Part shown: piece after piece, positions 1-8,224 of the stretch
How the letters are laid out: every line of letters starts with the position of its first letter
How positions within the stretch are numbered: the first letter of the stretch is position 1
Source: CF-39 sp035651155
GTDB lineage: Bacteria; Chloroflexota; Limnocylindria; P2-11E
Length of the DNA: 64,000 bases
Direction: 5' to 3'
Assembly: GCA_035651155.1 (NCBI GenBank)
Contig: DASRGG010000026.1
Coordinates: 1 to 64,000 of the forward strand
Made by a program: the position numbers and the translations under genes
Notes under the pieces: model-generated
What the model was told of the DNA's origin: nothing
Seen by the model: only the letters and a program-made list of their open reading frames with translations
The model's database searches: none

Positions 1-30
1 GGACCCCGCCGATGCGCAGCCTGTCCACCC

Positions 31-418
31 ATGGACAAGATCGACACCGGTGACACCGCCTGGCTTCTCGCGTCCGCGGCGCTCGTCATGCTCATGACGC
101 CGGCACTCGGCTTCTTCTACGGCGGACTCGTCCGCCGGAAGGAAACGTCCTCGCGACGATCATGCACAGCTTCTCGCGACCGGCGTCTTCGCCACCGTCG
201 CGGTGAGCTCCGGGGCCGCCGATGGCGCGGCGTACGGCAACTTCGGACAGCTCGGCGTCCAGGCGATCGCGGTCCTCGCGTCGGTCACCTACTCGGCGGT
301 CATGACGTTCGTGATCCTCAAGGTCATCACCCTCTTCGTCGCGCTGCGCGTGCCCGAGCACGAGGAAGTCCTCGGCCTGGACGCGTCGCAGCACGGCGAG
401 GCCGCGTACCAGATCTAA
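31..418 (+). pseudogene. amt: ammonium transporter (Amt family), internally deleted and frameshifted
   Basis: The first about 37 codons (31-141) encode the typical Amt N-terminus, including TPALGFFYGGLVRRK. The next Amt segment, NVLATIMHSF, is read from 144-173 in another frame. From 173 a third frame gives LATGVFA and then the Amt C-terminus ending in LDASQHGEAAYQI, with stop at 416-418. An intact Amt has roughly 400 or more residues in about 11 membrane helices; here only both ends, roughly 120 residues, are left and they lie in three frames. The product cannot form a channel. Either this is a decayed gene with a large deletion, or the assembly collapsed here. No glnB/glnK partner is seen downstream. 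Confidence 0.85.
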
Positions 419-472
419 GGAGGACGACCCCCGAAGAGCGCGCCGCGGCTTAGCCTTCCCATCGGTCACGAC

Positions 473-507
473 GCACCGCGGCCGACGCTCGTGCTCGGCC
501 GCGGTGC
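473..507 (+). terminator. hairpin terminator downstream of amt remnant
   Basis: Bases 473-485 and 495-507 form a 13-bp GC-rich inverted repeat with a 9-base loop, followed by TAGTGTTT. It lies between the amt remnant and the TPP riboswitch, so it probably ends amt transcription. The T tract is weak. Confidence 0.6.
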
Positions 508-531
508 TAGTGTTTGGCAGACAACTGCATA

Positions 532-622
532 CGACGGGGGAGCGCCCGGTAGCGGAGCGCTGAGAGTGCGGTGAAACGCAGACCCCAGAACCTGATCTGA
601 GTAATGTCAGCGTAGGGAGTCG
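532..622 (+). promoter_or_regulatory. TPP (thiamine pyrophosphate) riboswitch
   Basis: The conserved THI-box elements are present in order: GCTGAGA (559-565), the AGACCC-type segment (580-585), GAACCTGATCTGAGTAAT (588-605) and CAGCGTAGGGA (608-618). The closing P1 helix can form between CGAC at 532-535 and GTCG at 619-622. It sits upstream of thiN-ykoEDC, which fits feedback control of thiamine salvage by TPP. The following hairpin and T run indicate control by premature termination. Confidence 0.95.
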
Positions 623-644
623 GACTCGGCATGAGACCCCGAAG

Positions 645-669
645 CGGCGCTCGGATGCGCCGTTTTTTT
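645..669 (+). terminator. riboswitch-controlled intrinsic terminator
   Basis: CGGCGC (645-650) pairs with GCGCCG (657-662) across a 6-base loop, followed directly by seven T residues (663-669). It lies between the TPP aptamer and thiN, as expected for the expression platform: TPP binding should favour this hairpin and stop transcription before thiN. Confidence 0.88.
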
Positions 670-692
670 GTCGCCCGACCCGAGGCGGAGGC

Positions 693-1343
693 ATGAAGGC
701 CGTCGTGGTGGCCCACGGCGACGTCGCGCCGAGCGATCGCTCGGAGGCCGCCGGAGCGGACATGCTCATCGCCGCGGACGGCGGCGCGCTCGCGCTCGAG
801 CGCTGGGACATCGTGCCGCGGCTCATCGTCGGCGACCTCGACTCGCTGGGACACGAGCGCGCCGCTCGCTTGGGTCAGCGCGGGGCGACGGTCATCCCCT
901 TCCCCGTGGCGAAGAGCGAATCCGACCTCGAGCTCGCGATGCGCTACGCGATCGAATCCGGCGCCGACGACATCGTGCTGCTCGGGCTCTTCGGCGGCGC
1001 GCGCCTCGATCACGCGCTCGCGAACGCGCTGCTCCTCGCCGACCCGACCTACCGCGGCCGCGCGGTGCGCGCCGTGTACGCGAGCACGCAGGTCCGCGCG
1101 CTCCACGCGCACGGCACGCTCGAGCTCGCGGGGCCGGTCGGCTCGCTCGTGACGCTGCTGCCGGTCCGCGACGACGCCGGCGGCGTGCGCACCGAGGGAC
1201 TGCGCTACCCGCTCGCCGGCGAGCTGCTGCACTTCGGCCGCTCGCGCGGCCTCTCCAACGTCGTCGCGTCCCATCCCGCGTCGGTCTCGCTGGAACGAGG
1301 CGTCCTGCTCGTCATCGAAATACATGAAGGAGGCGGAACATGA
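693..1343 (+). CDS. thiN: thiamine pyrophosphokinase
   Basis: A 216-residue cytosolic enzyme that transfers pyrophosphate from ATP to thiamine, giving TPP. The TPK catalytic-domain signatures are visible: AADGG near residue 30, VGDLDSLG near 47, then SESDLELAM and the LLGLFGGARLDHALAN block. Length is normal for the family. The ATG is preceded by a purine-rich GGCGGAGG. It is the first gene after the TPP riboswitch and overlaps ykoE by four bases, so salvage kinase and importer are made together. Some homologues carry other names (thi80-like), but the family is clear. Confidence 0.9.
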   Translation: MKAVVVAHGDVAPSDRSEAAGADMLIAADGGALALERWDIVPRLIVGDLDSLGHERAARLGQRGATVIPFPVAKSESDLELAMRYAIESGADDIVLLGLFGGARLDHALANALLLADPTYRGRAVRAVYASTQVRALHAHGTLELAGPVGSLVTLLPVRDDAGGVRTEGLRYPLAGELLHFGRSRGLSNVVASHPASVSLERGVLLVIEIHEGGGT

Positions 1344-1909
1344 ACTGGCGTACGGCCGACGTCGTCGTCACCGCGGCGATCGCGGTCGCGTTCGGCGTCG
1401 TGTACTGGGCATGGGGACTGGTCTGGTCGGCGGCGGGCCCGGTCTTCGCGGCGTTCCCGCCCGCGCAGAACCTCCTCGACGGGGTGTGGATCATCGCGGG
1501 CGTTCTCGCGGGACTCGTCGTGCGCAAGCCCGGCGCGGCGCTCTTCGCCGAGCTCGTGGCGGCGAGCGTCGAAGCGATGCTCGGCGGTCAGTGGGGTCTC
1601 GACACGCTCGCGTCCGGCGCGATCCAGGGCCTCGGAGCGGAGGCCGTCTTCGCGATCGCGCGCTACCGCGTGTGGGACCTGCGGATCTCGATCATCGCGG
1701 CGGCGGCATCCGCGGCGGCTGGCTGGCTTCACGACGTACCGATCTACTACAGCGATCTGGCCGTGCCCGACTGGCTCGTGCTGCTCGTGATCTACGTCAT
1801 CTCGGCGGCGGTCATCGCGGGCGTCGGCTCGTGGTGGCTGCTCAACGCGCTCGCGCGCGCCGGCGTGCTCGCGCAGTTCCCGTCGGGACGGGTGCAGACG
1901 CGAGTGTGA
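1340..1909 (+). CDS. ykoE: ECF transporter substrate-binding membrane component, YkoE type
   Basis: A 189-residue integral membrane protein with about five hydrophobic segments. It resembles YkoE, the S-component proposed to bind the thiamine precursor HMP, or thiamine, in YkoEDC transporters. The ATG overlaps the end of thiN and the gene ends in GTGA, the overlap from which the ATPase starts. The TPP riboswitch upstream and the co-encoded thiamine kinase support a thiamine-related substrate; the exact substrate cannot be read from sequence. Confidence 0.85.
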   Translation: MNWRTADVVVTAAIAVAFGVVYWAWGLVWSAAGPVFAAFPPAQNLLDGVWIIAGVLAGLVVRKPGAALFAELVAASVEAMLGGQWGLDTLASGAIQGLGAEAVFAIARYRVWDLRISIIAAAASAAAGWLHDVPIYYSDLAVPDWLVLLVIYVISAAVIAGVGSWWLLNALARAGVLAQFPSGRVQTRV

Positions 1910-3324
1910 TCACGGCCCGCGGCTGGGGATGGCGCCATCCCGGCCGCCGGGCCTGGGCCGTACGCGGGCTTGACCTCGTCGTCGAGGAGGGCGAGCGCGT
2001 GCTCCTCCTCGGCGCGTCGGGCGCGGGCAAGAGCACGCTCCTGCTCGCGCTCGCGGGCCTGCTCGACCAGAGCGGCGGCGGCGAGTCCGAGGGCGAGCTG
2101 CGCGTCCGCGGCATGCCGCCCCCCGCGACGCGCGACCGCGCGGGCGTGCTCTTCCAGGATCCGGAGACGCAGCTCGTCATGGCGCGGGCCGGCGACGACG
2201 TCGCCTTCGGCCTGGAGAACCGCTGCGTGCCGACGGAGCGCATCTGGCCGCGCGTGCACGCGGCGCTCGCGGCGGTCGGCTTTCCCTACCCCGACGAGCG
2301 CCGCACCGAGGCGCTCTCGGGCGGCGAGAAGCAGCGCCTCGCACTCGCCGGCGTGCTCGCGCTCGAGCCCCAGCTGCTCCTGCTCGACGAGCCCACCGCG
2401 AACCTCGATCCCGCGGGCGCGGCCGAGATCCGCGCGGTGCTCGCCTCGCTCGCGGCGGATCGCTCGCGGACCATCGTGCTCGTCGAGCACCACGTCGCGG
2501 AGGTCGTGCCCCTCGTCGACCGCGTCGTCGTGATCGAGGCGGGTGGCGGCGTCATCGCCGACGGCCCTCCGGACGCGATCTTCGAGCGGGACGGCGCGCG
2601 GCTCGCCTCGTTCGGCGTATGGGTGCCGGGCGCGCCGGTCCCCGCCCATCGCGCCAGCCGCGCGCCCGGCGAGGTGGTGGCCGACGCGCGCGGGCTCGCG
2701 TTCCGCTATCCGGCGTCGGAGGCATGGGCGGTCCGCGACATCGACCTCAGCGTGCGCGCGGGTGAGGCGGTGGCGCTCACGGGTCCGAACGGATCGGGCA
2801 AGTCGACGCTCGCGCTGCTCGTCGCGGGACTGCTCCGGCCGCTCCTCGGCGTCGCGCGCCTCGGTCTCGACGAGTCGTGGCGGCTGCCGGCGCGGCGGCT
2901 CGTGACCCGCGTCGGCACGGTGTTCCAGGACCCCGAGCACCAATTCGTCGCGGCGCGCGTCGACGAGGAGCTCGCGGTCGGTCCTCGCCGGGCGGGACGC
3001 TCCGAACGCGAGGCACGTGAGATCGCGGCGACGCTCCTCGAGCACCTGCATCTCGCGCATCTCGGGGCGGCGAATCCCTTCACGCTCTCCGGCGGCGAGC
3101 AGCGCCGCCTCTCGGTCGCGACGGCGATCGCCACCGCGCCGCCGCTCCTCGTCCTCGACGAGCCGACCTTCGGCCAGGACCGCCGCACGTATGCCGAGCT
3201 CGTGTCCCTCCTCGCAGCGCACCGGGATGCCGGCGGCGCCCTGCTCTTCGCGTCGCACGATGCCGATCTCGTCGCCTCGCTGGCCGATCGGAGCATCGCG
3301 CTCGGCGCGGGACGCGCCGCGTGA
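1906..3324 (+). CDS. ykoD: ECF transporter ATPase with two fused nucleotide-binding domains, YkoD type
   Basis: The 472-residue cytoplasmic energy-coupling ATPase has two ABC domains in one chain. The first has Walker A GASGAGKST, signature LSGGEKQRLALAG and Walker B LLLLDEPTANLD. The second has GPNGSGKST, LSGGEQRRLSVAT and LLVLDEPTFGQD. I chose GTG at 1906, which overlaps the ykoE stop; the open frame extends upstream only through ykoE in another frame. Fused tandem ATPases replace the EcfA/EcfA' pair in this transporter type. Confidence 0.9.
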   Translation: MITARGWGWRHPGRRAWAVRGLDLVVEEGERVLLLGASGAGKSTLLLALAGLLDQSGGGESEGELRVRGMPPPATRDRAGVLFQDPETQLVMARAGDDVAFGLENRCVPTERIWPRVHAALAAVGFPYPDERRTEALSGGEKQRLALAGVLALEPQLLLLDEPTANLDPAGAAEIRAVLASLAADRSRTIVLVEHHVAEVVPLVDRVVVIEAGGGVIADGPPDAIFERDGARLASFGVWVPGAPVPAHRASRAPGEVVADARGLAFRYPASEAWAVRDIDLSVRAGEAVALTGPNGSGKSTLALLVAGLLRPLLGVARLGLDESWRLPARRLVTRVGTVFQDPEHQFVAARVDEELAVGPRRAGRSEREAREIAATLLEHLHLAHLGAANPFTLSGGEQRRLSVATAIATAPPLLVLDEPTFGQDRRTYAELVSLLAAHRDAGGALLFASHDADLVASLADRSIALGAGRAA

Positions 3325-4076
3325 GGCTCCTCGCTCCACTCTCGGCCGATCCTCGCGCGCCGCTCGCGCGCGCCCATCCGCTCGCGAAGATCGCGGCGGG
3401 TCTCATCGTGATGATCGGTCTCTTCGTGACGGTCGACGTCACGACGTCGGGGATCGTGATCGTCGCGCTGCTGGTCGCGGTGAGCCTCTCGGGTCTCGAG
3501 CCGCGCACCCTCGCCGTCCGTGCCGTGCCTCTTCTCGTGAGCGCGGCCGGCATCGGGCTCTTCAACGCGATCGCCGGGACGCACGGCATCGCCGGCGGCG
3601 TCGCCGTCGGGCTGCGCCTCCTCGGCATCTCGATGGCGAGCGTCCTCGCCGTCGCGACGATCGAGCCGACCGATCTCGCGGACGCGCTCGTCGAGCACCT
3701 GCACGCGTCGCCGCGGTTCGTCGTGGGTGCGCTCGCGGCGTTCCGTCTCTTCCCGCTCTTCTCGCGCGAGTGGGACACGCTCGGGCTGGCACGGCGGGCT
3801 CGGGGCATCGAGGCCGATCGCGGCGTCGCGTCGCGCCTCGCCGCGTTCCCCGGCCGCGCGCTCGGCCTGCTCGTCGCGGCGATCCGCCGAGCGACCCGGC
3901 TCGCCGTCGCGATGGAGGCGCGCGGGTTCGGATCCCGCGAGTGCCGGACGCTGGCACGGCCGCGCGCCTTCACCCGACGCGATGGCGTGCTTGTGGCGGC
4001 CGCGTTCGTCGTCGTGGTCGTGGCGACGGGTGTCAGCGTCGCCGCCGGCAGCTGGCGTCCGCTGATCGCGCTCTAG
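3321..4076 (+). CDS. ykoC: ECF transporter transmembrane coupling protein, YkoC/EcfT type
   Basis: The 251-residue membrane protein has several hydrophobic helices and the two Ala-Arg-Gly motifs (ARRARGIE and MEARGFGS) that in EcfT proteins couple the ATPases to the S-component. It starts with GTG overlapping the ykoD stop and is the last gene of the riboswitch-controlled operon thiN-ykoE-ykoD-ykoC. No terminator is obvious after it; a separate promoter lies just downstream at 4087. Confidence 0.87.
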   Translation: MRLLAPLSADPRAPLARAHPLAKIAAGLIVMIGLFVTVDVTTSGIVIVALLVAVSLSGLEPRTLAVRAVPLLVSAAGIGLFNAIAGTHGIAGGVAVGLRLLGISMASVLAVATIEPTDLADALVEHLHASPRFVVGALAAFRLFPLFSREWDTLGLARRARGIEADRGVASRLAAFPGRALGLLVAAIRRATRLAVAMEARGFGSRECRTLARPRAFTRRDGVLVAAAFVVVVVATGVSVAAGSWRPLIAL

Positions 4077-4086
4077 ACGGCGCGAC

Positions 4087-4092
4087 TATCCT
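4087..4092 (+). promoter_or_regulatory. -10 box of a probable leaderless promoter
   Basis: TATCCT ends six bases before the ATG at 4099 and there is no Shine-Dalgarno sequence. This matches the spacing seen at several other operon-leading genes in the window. Confidence 0.5.
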
Positions 4093-4098
4093 TGGGCG

Positions 4099-4692
4099 AT
4101 GCATCGTGTTACGAAGTATGTGGCGGCGCTCGCGGCGGTCGGAGTCGCGCTCGCGCTCAAATACCCGATCACGAGCCTCGGCGCGGACCATCCCTTCCTC
4201 TTCCTGCCCGCCGCCGTGATCGTGGCGACGTGGTACGGCGGGCGCGGCCCGGGCGTCCTCGCGACGATCGTCGCGGCCATCGGCGCGGACGTCATGTTCC
4301 TGCCGCCGGCGGGCCTCGGGGCCACGCCGGGCGAGGTCCTCGCGCTCTTCGCCCTGGTCGGCGAGGGTCTCCTCATCGTCGCGATCACCGTCGGGCTGCA
4401 CGTCGCGCGCGAGCGCGCCATCGACGAGGCCCACGAGGCCGAGCGCGCCCGACGGTCGGCGGCGCTCGCGCTGCAGATGCGTGAGGAGCTGTTGCGTCTC
4501 TGGAGCCAAAAGCTCGCCGGCCCTCTCGCGCACGTCCTCACGTCGTCGCAGCGCGCCCGCGAGGCGCTCGGCCGCAGGGATGCGGCGGATGCGAGCGCGG
4601 CGCTCGACGAGCTCACCGAGGACGTCGGTGTGCTGCAGCGGACCGCGGAGCGCTGGATCGAAAGCGCGGCGCCGGGGCCGAGCGCCTCCTAG
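4099..4692 (+). CDS. DUF4118-type membrane protein with a degenerate kinase dimerisation segment
   Basis: The 197-residue protein has three or four membrane helices in residues 1-105 that resemble the DUF4118 sensor module of KdpD-type histidine kinases. A coiled-coil helix pair follows, at about 110-190. Its centre, SQKLAGPLAHVL, resembles the histidine-kinase phosphoacceptor motif SHELRTPL, but Gln replaces the His. The protein then stops, with no ATPase domain. It cannot be an active kinase; it may sense or bind, or may be what remains of a kinase. The two-component pair next door is on the opposite strand. Confidence 0.7.
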   Translation: MHRVTKYVAALAAVGVALALKYPITSLGADHPFLFLPAAVIVATWYGGRGPGVLATIVAAIGADVMFLPPAGLGATPGEVLALFALVGEGLLIVAITVGLHVARERAIDEAHEAERARRSAALALQMREELLRLWSQKLAGPLAHVLTSSQRAREALGRRDAADASAALDELTEDVGVLQRTAERWIESAAPGPSAS

Positions 4693-4924
4693 CGATCGTC
4701 CCGGCGCACCTCGTCGTCGAGGGAGCGCAGCCGCGCGAAGAGCGCATCCGGGTCGACCTGCGCGTCGCCGCCCGCTCGCGACCGCGCCGGTGAGGAAGAA
4801 GATCGCGAACGTAGCGCTCCCGCTCGGCGAGATCGGCGACCGGCGCGACCGCACGCGTCCAGGGACTACCTGCGCGTTCGAGTCGAGCGGACGTCGTCGA
4901 CGAGATCGCGGGCGAGTGGCCGCG
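4693..4924. other. 232-base gap without a confident gene
   Basis: This is the space between two convergent genes. On the minus strand about 28 codons ending at a TAG at 4689 (reading AGGDAQVDPDALFARLRSL and so on) have the G/C-rich third positions of real genes here. No start codon or recognisable domain goes with them. It may be the tail of a decayed gene. No RNA or repeat is seen. Confidence 0.3.
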
Positions 4925-5593
4925 TCACCCGAGGCGGTATCCGACGCCCCGCACGTTCACGAGATCCGGGCCGCCCTTCTGCTGCAGCTTCGAGCGCAGG
5001 CGCGCGAGATGCGCCTTGAGCCACTCCGGGTCGGGGTCGCGCTCCTCCGGCCAGCCCGCGCGCAGCAGTGCGCGGCGATCGACGACCTCGCCGGGCCGCG
5101 CGGCGAGCGCGGCGAGGAGACGGAACTCCGTCGGCGTGAGATCCAGCGTGTCGTCGTTCACGGCGGCGCGGTGCGTTCGCGCGTCCACCGAGAGCTTGCC
5201 GACCTGCGCCGCGACGTCCGCGCGCACCGGCGCGGTCGCGCGTCGCAGGAGCGCGCGGACGCGCGCCGACAGCTCCTTCTTGCTGAACGGCTTCTCGAGG
5301 TAGTCGTCCGCGCCAAGGTCGAGCAGCCGCGCGCGCTCCTCGCTGCCGCGCTCGCCGGTGAGCATGAGGATCGGCGTGTTCGACACCGCGCGGATGCTCT
5401 TGCACACCTCATCGCCGGAGAGTCGCGGCAGCCTGCGGTCGAGGATGACGAGGTCCGGCCGCTCGTCGGCGTGACGGCGCAGCGCGACCTCGCCGTCGTA
5501 CGCCGTGACGATCTGGTAGCCCTCCTCGCCGAGGAGCGCACCCACCATGCCGACCATCGCCGGCTCGTCGTCGACGACGAGGATCGTGGTCAT
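4925..5593 (-). CDS. response regulator, OmpR/PhoB family
   Basis: The 222-residue two-domain regulator has an N-terminal receiver with the acidic pair VDDE, the phosphoacceptor Asp in VILDRRLPRLSG, and the conserved Lys in YLEKPF. A C-terminal winged helix (about 125-222) follows, with the LTPTEFRLL and VRGVGYRL signatures. Its start is directly preceded by the stop of the histidine kinase gene, so the two form one operon and presumably one signalling pair. The stimulus and target genes are unknown. Confidence 0.92.
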   Translation of the reverse strand: MTTILVVDDEPAMVGMVGALLGEEGYQIVTAYDGEVALRRHADERPDLVILDRRLPRLSGDEVCKSIRAVSNTPILMLTGERGSEERARLLDLGADDYLEKPFSKKELSARVRALLRRATAPVRADVAAQVGKLSVDARTHRAAVNDDTLDLTPTEFRLLAALAARPGEVVDRRALLRAGWPEERDPDPEWLKAHLARLRSKLQQKGGPDLVNVRGVGYRLG

Positions 5594-7237
5594 CTAGCTC
5601 TCGTCCTTGTCGAGCGGCACGCTGAACGCGAACGTCGCGCCACCCGCCGGCGGCTCCTCGTACCAGAGGTCGCCGCCCAGCGCCCGGGTGACGCGACGCG
5701 AGGCGAAGAGGCCGATGCCCGTGCCGGGCACCTCACCGTGCGCGCTGCCGCGCGCATAGGCGTCGAAGATGCGGCCGCGCTCCTCGGGTGGCACGCCCGC
5801 GCCCTGGTCGGTGACGCGAACGATCGCGCGATCGGCACGCCGCTCGAGACGCACGCCGATGCGCGTTCCCTCCGGGGCGTACTTCGTGGCGTTGTGGACG
5901 AGACCGGCGAGCACCTCGCTCACGCGACGACGGTCGGCGCGCACCCAGAGGGGCCCGCCGCCGCGCGGCCTCACGAGGCGATGACGGCGCGCGACCGGCG
6001 CGAGCTCCGCGAGCGTCGCCGCCACGGCGGCGCGGAGATCGAAGCGCGCGCGCCGCAGCGTGAGATCGGGCCGGTCTGCACGGACGCCGGTGAGGATGCG
6101 ATCGACGAGCTGGTCGAGCCGTCCGACCTGCGCGACGGCCTCCTCGATCGGGATCTTCCGCCTGCCGTTCTTCGACTCGGCGATGAGGTCGAGGTAGCCG
6201 CGGATGACGGAGAGCGGCGTGCGCAGATCGTGCGTGACCACCGCCACGAACTCGCTCCGCGCGCGCTCGAGCTCGCGGAGGCTTTCCGCGGTCGCGCGCT
6301 CGAGCGCGTAGAGCGACGCCTTGTCGATCGCGAGCGCCGCCTGGTTCGCGAGGGCGCCCACGAACGACACCTCCTCGTCGCCGAGGTCGGTGCCGGCGGG
6401 GACGCGCAGCGCGACCGCGCCGAGAAGGCGCTCGCCCGCGAGGAGCGGGAGCGCGAACTGCTCGGCCTCGACGATCGGGCGCGCCTCGGCGACCGCCTGC
6501 TTCGCGGCCCGCGCCGTCGCCTTCCCCGGCTCGCCCGAGCGCGCGCGCTCGCGCAGCTCGTCGCCTTCTTTGAGGAAGATCGCGCCGGCCGATCCGGGAT
6601 ACACGCGCACGAGCCGGTCGACGACGAGCGAGAGCACCTCGTCGAGCTCGAGCGTCGACGTGAGCACGTTCGACACCTCGAAGAGCGCGGACACTTCGCG
6701 GAGCTTCCGCTCGGCCTCGCGCTGCAGGCGGCCCTTCTCGATGATCCCCGCGACCCGGTTCGCGATCGTCTGGAGGAACTCGATCTCCTCCTTGTCGAAG
6801 GTGCGCGCCGCGACCGACTGCACGTTCATGACGCCGACGATCTCGTCGCGGATGAGCAACGGGACGGAGAGCATCGACGTGAAGCGCTCCTCGTCGACCC
6901 CCCCGATCCACTTGAAGCGTGGATCGGCACGCACGTCGCGTGTGGCGAGCGGCACCCGAGCGTTCGCCACCCAGCCGGTGATCCCCTCGCCCACCCGCAG
7001 CGTGGCCTTCCCGATGTACGCGCGGTTCAGTCCGTTCGTCGCGACGAGCCGGAGTATGGCGTCGCGGCGCTCGAGCAGATACAGCGATGACACCTCGACG
7101 CCCATCGCGTCCGTGGTCCGGTCGATGACGATGCGCAGCATCTCGTCCCAATCACGGGCCGACGAGGCGAGCTGTGCCACCTCGTGAAGAAAGGACAGCT
7201 CGCGCAGCTTCCTCTCGGCGTCCGCGGGTGGGGTCAT
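5594..7237 (-). CDS. GAF-domain sensor histidine kinase
   Basis: The 547-residue protein has no membrane helix and is probably cytoplasmic. Order: GAF domain (about 25-170), a helical linker, a second GAF-like domain (about 190-315), then HisKA with the phosphoacceptor in VVTHDLRTPLSVIRGYL (about 335). The HATPase part has the N box HNATKYAPEG, the G1 box DQGAGVPPEE and the G2 box GTGIGLFASRR. It lies upstream of and adjacent to the response regulator. GAF domains suggest a small ligand or redox signal; nothing narrows this further. A TATGAT box ends six bases before the ATG. Confidence 0.92.
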   Translation of the reverse strand: MTPPADAERKLRELSFLHEVAQLASSARDWDEMLRIVIDRTTDAMGVEVSSLYLLERRDAILRLVATNGLNRAYIGKATLRVGEGITGWVANARVPLATRDVRADPRFKWIGGVDEERFTSMLSVPLLIRDEIVGVMNVQSVAARTFDKEEIEFLQTIANRVAGIIEKGRLQREAERKLREVSALFEVSNVLTSTLELDEVLSLVVDRLVRVYPGSAGAIFLKEGDELRERARSGEPGKATARAAKQAVAEARPIVEAEQFALPLLAGERLLGAVALRVPAGTDLGDEEVSFVGALANQAALAIDKASLYALERATAESLRELERARSEFVAVVTHDLRTPLSVIRGYLDLIAESKNGRRKIPIEEAVAQVGRLDQLVDRILTGVRADRPDLTLRRARFDLRAAVAATLAELAPVARRHRLVRPRGGGPLWVRADRRRVSEVLAGLVHNATKYAPEGTRIGVRLERRADRAIVRVTDQGAGVPPEERGRIFDAYARGSAHGEVPGTGIGLFASRRVTRALGGDLWYEEPPAGGATFAFSVPLDKDES

Positions 7238-7243
7238 GAACGA

Positions 7244-7249
7244 ATCATA
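7244..7249 (-). promoter_or_regulatory. -10 box of a probable leaderless promoter for the histidine kinase operon
   Basis: On the minus strand TATGAT is followed by six bases and then the ATG of the histidine kinase (7237). No ribosome binding site fits in that space. Confidence 0.55.
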
Positions 7250-7282
7250 GGAAGAGGGGGCGCCGCGGCCGAGGGCGGCACA

Positions 7283-7288
7283 TAAACT
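7283..7288 (+). promoter_or_regulatory. -10 box of a probable leaderless promoter for the ABC exporter
   Basis: TAAACT is followed by exactly six bases and the ATG at 7295; no Shine-Dalgarno sequence is present. Confidence 0.5.
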
Positions 7289-7294
7289 CCGGGC

Positions 7295-8224
7295 ATGGTG
7301 TCGGTGCTGAGGACGGAAGGCCTCACGAAGCGCTTCGGCTCGCTCGTCGCGGTGGACGCCGTCGATCTCGACGTGCGAGAAGGCGAGGTCTTCGGCTACC
7401 TCGGTCCGAACGGCGCCGGCAAGACCACGACCCTCCGCCTGCTATGCGCGCTCATCGCGCCCTCCTCGGGACGCGCCGAAGTCGGCGGCTTCCGCCTCGG
7501 CCGCGACGACGGCCAGATCCGTTCGATCGTCGGGATCCTCACCGAGCAGCCCGGGCTCTACGAGCGGCAGTCCGCCTGGGACAACCTCGTCTTCTTCGGC
7601 ACCCTCTACGGCCTGAGCGCGGGGACCGCGCGCGTCCAGACCGAGCGTTTCCTCCGGCTCATGGGCCTCTGGGAGCGGCGCGGCGATGCGGTCGCGACGT
7701 TCTCGCGTGGCATGAAGCAGAAAATGGCCATCGCGCGCGCCGCGCTGCACGAGCCGCGCATCCTCTTCCTCGACGAGCCGACCACGGGTCTCGACCCCGA
7801 CGCCGCGAAGACCGTTCGCGAGTTCATCATCGCGCTGCGCGGCGAGGGCCGCACCGTCTTCCTGTGCACGCACAACCTCGACGAGGCCGACCGGCTCTGC
7901 GATCGCATCGCGTTCTTCCGCCACCGCGTGATCCGCACCGACACGGCGGACCAGCTGCGCGCCGAGCTCTACGGGCGCGCGACCGAATTCCGGCTGCTCC
8001 CCTCGCCGCGCGCCGAGGATCTCGCGCGCGTCCGCGCGGTCCCGGGCGTGCGCGACGCGCGCTTCGAGAACGGATCGATCATCGTCGAGACGCCCGATCC
8101 GCTGCGCACGAATCCGCTCCTCGTGCGCGCGCTCGTGGACGGCGGAGCGCGGATCGCGTTCGTCACCGAGCGCAAGCCGCATCTCGAGGACGTGTACCTG
8201 CGGATCGTCGAGGGACGGGAATGA
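7295..8224 (+). CDS. ABC-2 exporter ATP-binding protein
   Basis: The 309-residue ATPase has Walker A GPNGAGKTT, the Q-loop region, the signature FSRGMKQKMAIARA and Walker B ILFLDEPTTGLDP, then the H-loop TH. The C-terminal 90 residues form the accessory domain usual in DrrA/NatA/CcmA-type exporters. It overlaps the permease gene by ATGA at 8221, so the two make one transporter. Substrate unknown; drugs, sodium or lipids are all possible in this family. Confidence 0.9.
   Translation: MVSVLRTEGLTKRFGSLVAVDAVDLDVREGEVFGYLGPNGAGKTTTLRLLCALIAPSSGRAEVGGFRLGRDDGQIRSIVGILTEQPGLYERQSAWDNLVFFGTLYGLSAGTARVQTERFLRLMGLWERRGDAVATFSRGMKQKMAIARAALHEPRILFLDEPTTGLDPDAAKTVREFIIALRGEGRTVFLCTHNLDEADRLCDRIAFFRHRVIRTDTADQLRAELYGRATEFRLLPSPRAEDLARVRAVPGVRDARFENGSIIVETPDPLRTNPLLVRALVDGGARIAFVTERKPHLEDVYLRIVEGRE

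Noticed and set aside
92..826. Long minus-strand open frames across the start of the window
   Set aside because: They run antisense to the amt remnant, riboswitch and thiN, are Arg/Ala-rich without domains, and are typical shadow frames of GC-rich DNA.
4481..7090. 869-codon plus-strand frame opposite the two-component genes
   Set aside because: It is the mirror frame of the histidine kinase and response regulator; its composition is low-complexity Arg/Glu/Ala without motifs.
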